From an uncultured Clostridia bacterium (GTDB lineage Bacteria; Bacillota; Clostridia; UMGS1810): DNA of 64,000 nucleotides. The notes under the pieces are model-generated. The model saw only the letters and a program-made list of their open reading frames with translations, was not told where the DNA came from and did not search any database. Shown here one piece after another: positions 62,250-64,000 of the stretch; position 1 is the stretch's first letter; every line of letters begins with the position of its first letter. The position numbers were made by a program, and so were the translations under genes. The stretch covers positions 1-64,000 of the forward strand of contig CAKSJG010000015.1 in the NCBI GenBank assembly GCA_934463165.1. Direction: 5' to 3'.

Positions 62250-64000
62250 TATGCAATACCTCCTCTGCTGAGAAGCAAGTAAATTATCTTAGCTGCGGCA
62301 GCTCTTGTTGTGCTTGCCTTGGGAGCAAACATTCCGCCGCCGACACCGTTTATGATTCCCGATGATGCAAGCGCGTTAACCGCTTCGGACGCATATGCCG
62401 AAACGTCGTTTCCGTCTGCAAAATCAGCAGCGTTCGCACCCGGAATGTTAATTCCGGCATATTTTGCGAATCTGTGAATCATAACGCATGCGTCTTCACG
62501 TGTTATGCTGTCATTGGGGTTAAACTTTCCGTCAGATCCGAGGACGAGACCGGCATTTGCCGCGCCGCCCACATAAGGCATAAACCAATCGGAATCCGAA
62601 ACATCGGTAAAGCTTGAACCCGACGCTTTTTCTATGCCGAATGCACTGACAAGAATTTTTACGAATTCCGCTCTTGTTATAACATTATCGGGATAGAAAT
62701 AGTCATTGTAGCCGTTTATTATATTTTTGGAAGCAAGGTTTTCGATATATTCAAATGCCCAATGAGATTTTGAAACATCGGTGAATCTGTTTTTTGTATC
62801 GGGTGTCGGAGTCGGAATGTAAGATCCTATCGTACCGCCCGATGTCTTGTTGCCGCCGGATGACGAACCGCCTCCGCCGCCGGAGCCGCCTTTGCTTATA
62901 TCAACAGCATTGATAGCCTCTATGAGCTTGGCAAGCGATGAATATTTATTGCCGGCAACTGCCTTTGCAATTGTGTTTTTGTCTTCATCGGACGAGTTAT
63001 TATACTTAGACGAACCTGCACTTGCAAGATACGGTTTTACTTCTTTATAAGAAATATCGTATTTTTCAACACCAATGAGGATAGCTTCAACATTAATGTT
63101 TTCAAGAGCTGATGCTATCGTATCGGAAGGTCCGTTCATAACTGCAGCCGCAATATCGGCATAATACTTATTCTTTACCATAAGATCAACCGCTGACGGG
63201 TCATAGCCTATAGCTTTGAGCTCTGCCGTGCAGGCATCTGCCTGAGACAAGTCGCCCGAAAGAACCGATGCAAGAAGCACGGAAGCAAAATAGTTATCTA
63301 TATTTCCGTTTGTAAATTTAATCGCCTTATCTTTAACATCATCCGCAAGCTGAGCGTAAACCGAGTTGCATTTGCTTATAAGCGCCGAATCCTTATCGGT
63401 ATAAAGCGCAAAGTATTTATTGATGTTTTCATCGGTAAGAAGAGTCTTTACATCGCTCTGAGCAAAAAGCTTATCGCAGTTTTTGCAAATCACATATTCT
63501 TCAACGGTACCGTTTTTATCGGTTATTGTTACATAATACATTCCGTCTGTCGGATATGTTATATCAAGCTTTGCATTTCCGTCGGCATCTGCCGTAAGCT
63601 TTTCTGTTTTTGAAGCTTTATCGGAATATCCGATTGCAGCGTTTACATAGTTTTTGCCGTTCGGATAGTAAATATCAACCGTAAATTCATCTCCCGATGC
63701 GCCTTTTGCGCCCAGGGAAGAACTGTCGGAATTCATCTGCGAAAATGAAGAAACAAGCTTTATTGCAATATCGCCGGTATTTGTCGGCATTCCTTTTACG
63801 GTTGCCTTAACGTATACCGTGCCGTAAACGGGAGAAGCGGCAACGAGTTCGTTTCTCTGAACAGATACAGCGCTTTTATCGCCCGTAAAATCATCACCGA
63901 AGCCCTTGATTTCCCAATCGGCTTTAAGATCTTCATTTACCTTGCCTTCATCGGTTATTTCATATCTGAGGGTCTTGCGTGATTCACCCTCGGAAGCTAT
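62249..64000 (-). CDS. SLH-anchored surface protein, 5' end beyond the window ('A' gene, second copy)
   Basis: Open without interruption from the right edge to the stop at 62249; 583 residues visible, start outside the window. Apparent starts such as ATG 63790 are internal. Ig-like segments come first (ADWEIKGFGDDFTGDKSAV, DEFTVDIYYPNGKNYVNAAI), then a helical region, a Gly/Ser linker (GGSGGGGGSSSGG) with PTPTP, and three SLH repeats at the end (FTDVSKSHWAFEYIENLASK, ITREDACVMIHRFA). This order (Ig-like, helical, Gly/Ser linker, SLH) matches the protein at 10578-14744. Stop and next start share TAATG. Confidence 0.85.
   Translation of the reverse strand: MASEGESRKTLRYEITDEGKVNEDLKADWEIKGFGDDFTGDKSAVSVQRNELVAASPVYGTVYVKATVKGMPTNTGDIAIKLVSSFSQMNSDSSSLGAKGASGDEFTVDIYYPNGKNYVNAAIGYSDKASKTEKLTADADGNAKLDITYPTDGMYYVTITDKNGTVEEYVICKNCDKLFAQSDVKTLLTDENINKYFALYTDKDSALISKCNSVYAQLADDVKDKAIKFTNGNIDNYFASVLLASVLSGDLSQADACTAELKAIGYDPSAVDLMVKNKYYADIAAAVMNGPSDTIASALENINVEAILIGVEKYDISYKEVKPYLASAGSSKYNNSSDEDKNTIAKAVAGNKYSSLAKLIEAINAVDISKGGSGGGGGSSSGGNKTSGGTIGSYIPTPTPDTKNRFTDVSKSHWAFEYIENLASKNIINGYNDYFYPDNVITRAEFVKILVSAFGIEKASGSSFTDVSDSDWFMPYVGGAANAGLVLGSDGKFNPNDSITREDACVMIHRFAKYAGINIPGANAADFADGNDVSAYASEAVNALASSGIINGVGGGMFAPKASTTRAAAAKIIYLLLSRGGIA

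Noticed and set aside
62249..63790. ATG 63790 as the start of the SLH gene
   Set aside because: The frame stays open through the window edge with Ig-like sequence, and there is no signal peptide at 63790.

Overview
The window reads as chromosome of a low-GC, anaerobic, endospore-forming member of the Clostridia. It carries the forespore sigma factor sigG, a full-length pyruvate:ferredoxin oxidoreductase, a YesMN-type two-component pair, LplABC-type sugar import and many proteins with S-layer homology (SLH) domains. The enzyme set (GH51, GH106-like, GH4 LplD-type, GH141-like, heparinase II/III-like) points to a plant cell wall, probably pectin, degrader. The species cannot be named from sequence alone; pectin-degrading gut Clostridia with many SLH proteins, such as Monoglobus, are a reasonable comparison but this is inference. 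I saw no rRNA, tRNA, CRISPR array, transposase or phage gene.

Layout. 1-2.8 kb: AraC regulator, a sugar-nucleotidyltransferase-like gene, and sigG with a long hairpin that buries its ribosome binding site. 2.8-25.4 kb, nearly all on the minus strand: a glycan-use locus. Read in the direction of transcription it is response regulator and sensor kinase, two ABC permeases, sugar-binding lipoprotein, secreted beta-helix enzyme (GH141-like), a pair of large surface proteins joined by a TAATG overlap, a secreted tyrosine-phosphatase-like protein flanked by a duplicated gene end, and an SGNH esterase. 25.7-35 kb: intracellular GH51 arabinofuranosidase, a secreted protein sharing 468 identical bases with one of the surface proteins, a GH106-like enzyme, an AraC regulator broken by an in-frame TAG, and divergent lplD (alpha-galacturonidase). 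35-50.3 kb: housekeeping and mixed genes (VanW/G5 protein, PFOR, ClpE-type ATPase, phosphodiester glycosidase, SNF transporter, two divergent AraC regulators, HU). Three copies of a 156-bp palindromic element lie in the gaps between them. 50.4-54.9 kb: a membrane protein, an SLH protein, an HPr-kinase-related protein, a 59-residue Thr-rich peptide with a RiPP-like leader, and a small secreted protein behind a strong promoter. 55.1-64.0 kb: a second SLH operon with another TAATG-coupled surface-protein pair followed by an SLH-anchored heparinase II/III-like enzyme; its first gene runs off the window.

How it may work (inference): the GH141-like and other surface proteins bind and cut pectin outside the cell, the LplABC-type transporter imports oligosaccharides, and the cytoplasmic GH51, GH106-like and LplD enzymes finish them, under YesMN and AraC control. 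The parts most worth attention are the repeated two-gene SLH module, the hidden 59-residue peptide beside an HPrK-like kinase, and the 156-bp elements, whose core appears inverted relative to its flanks in one copy.
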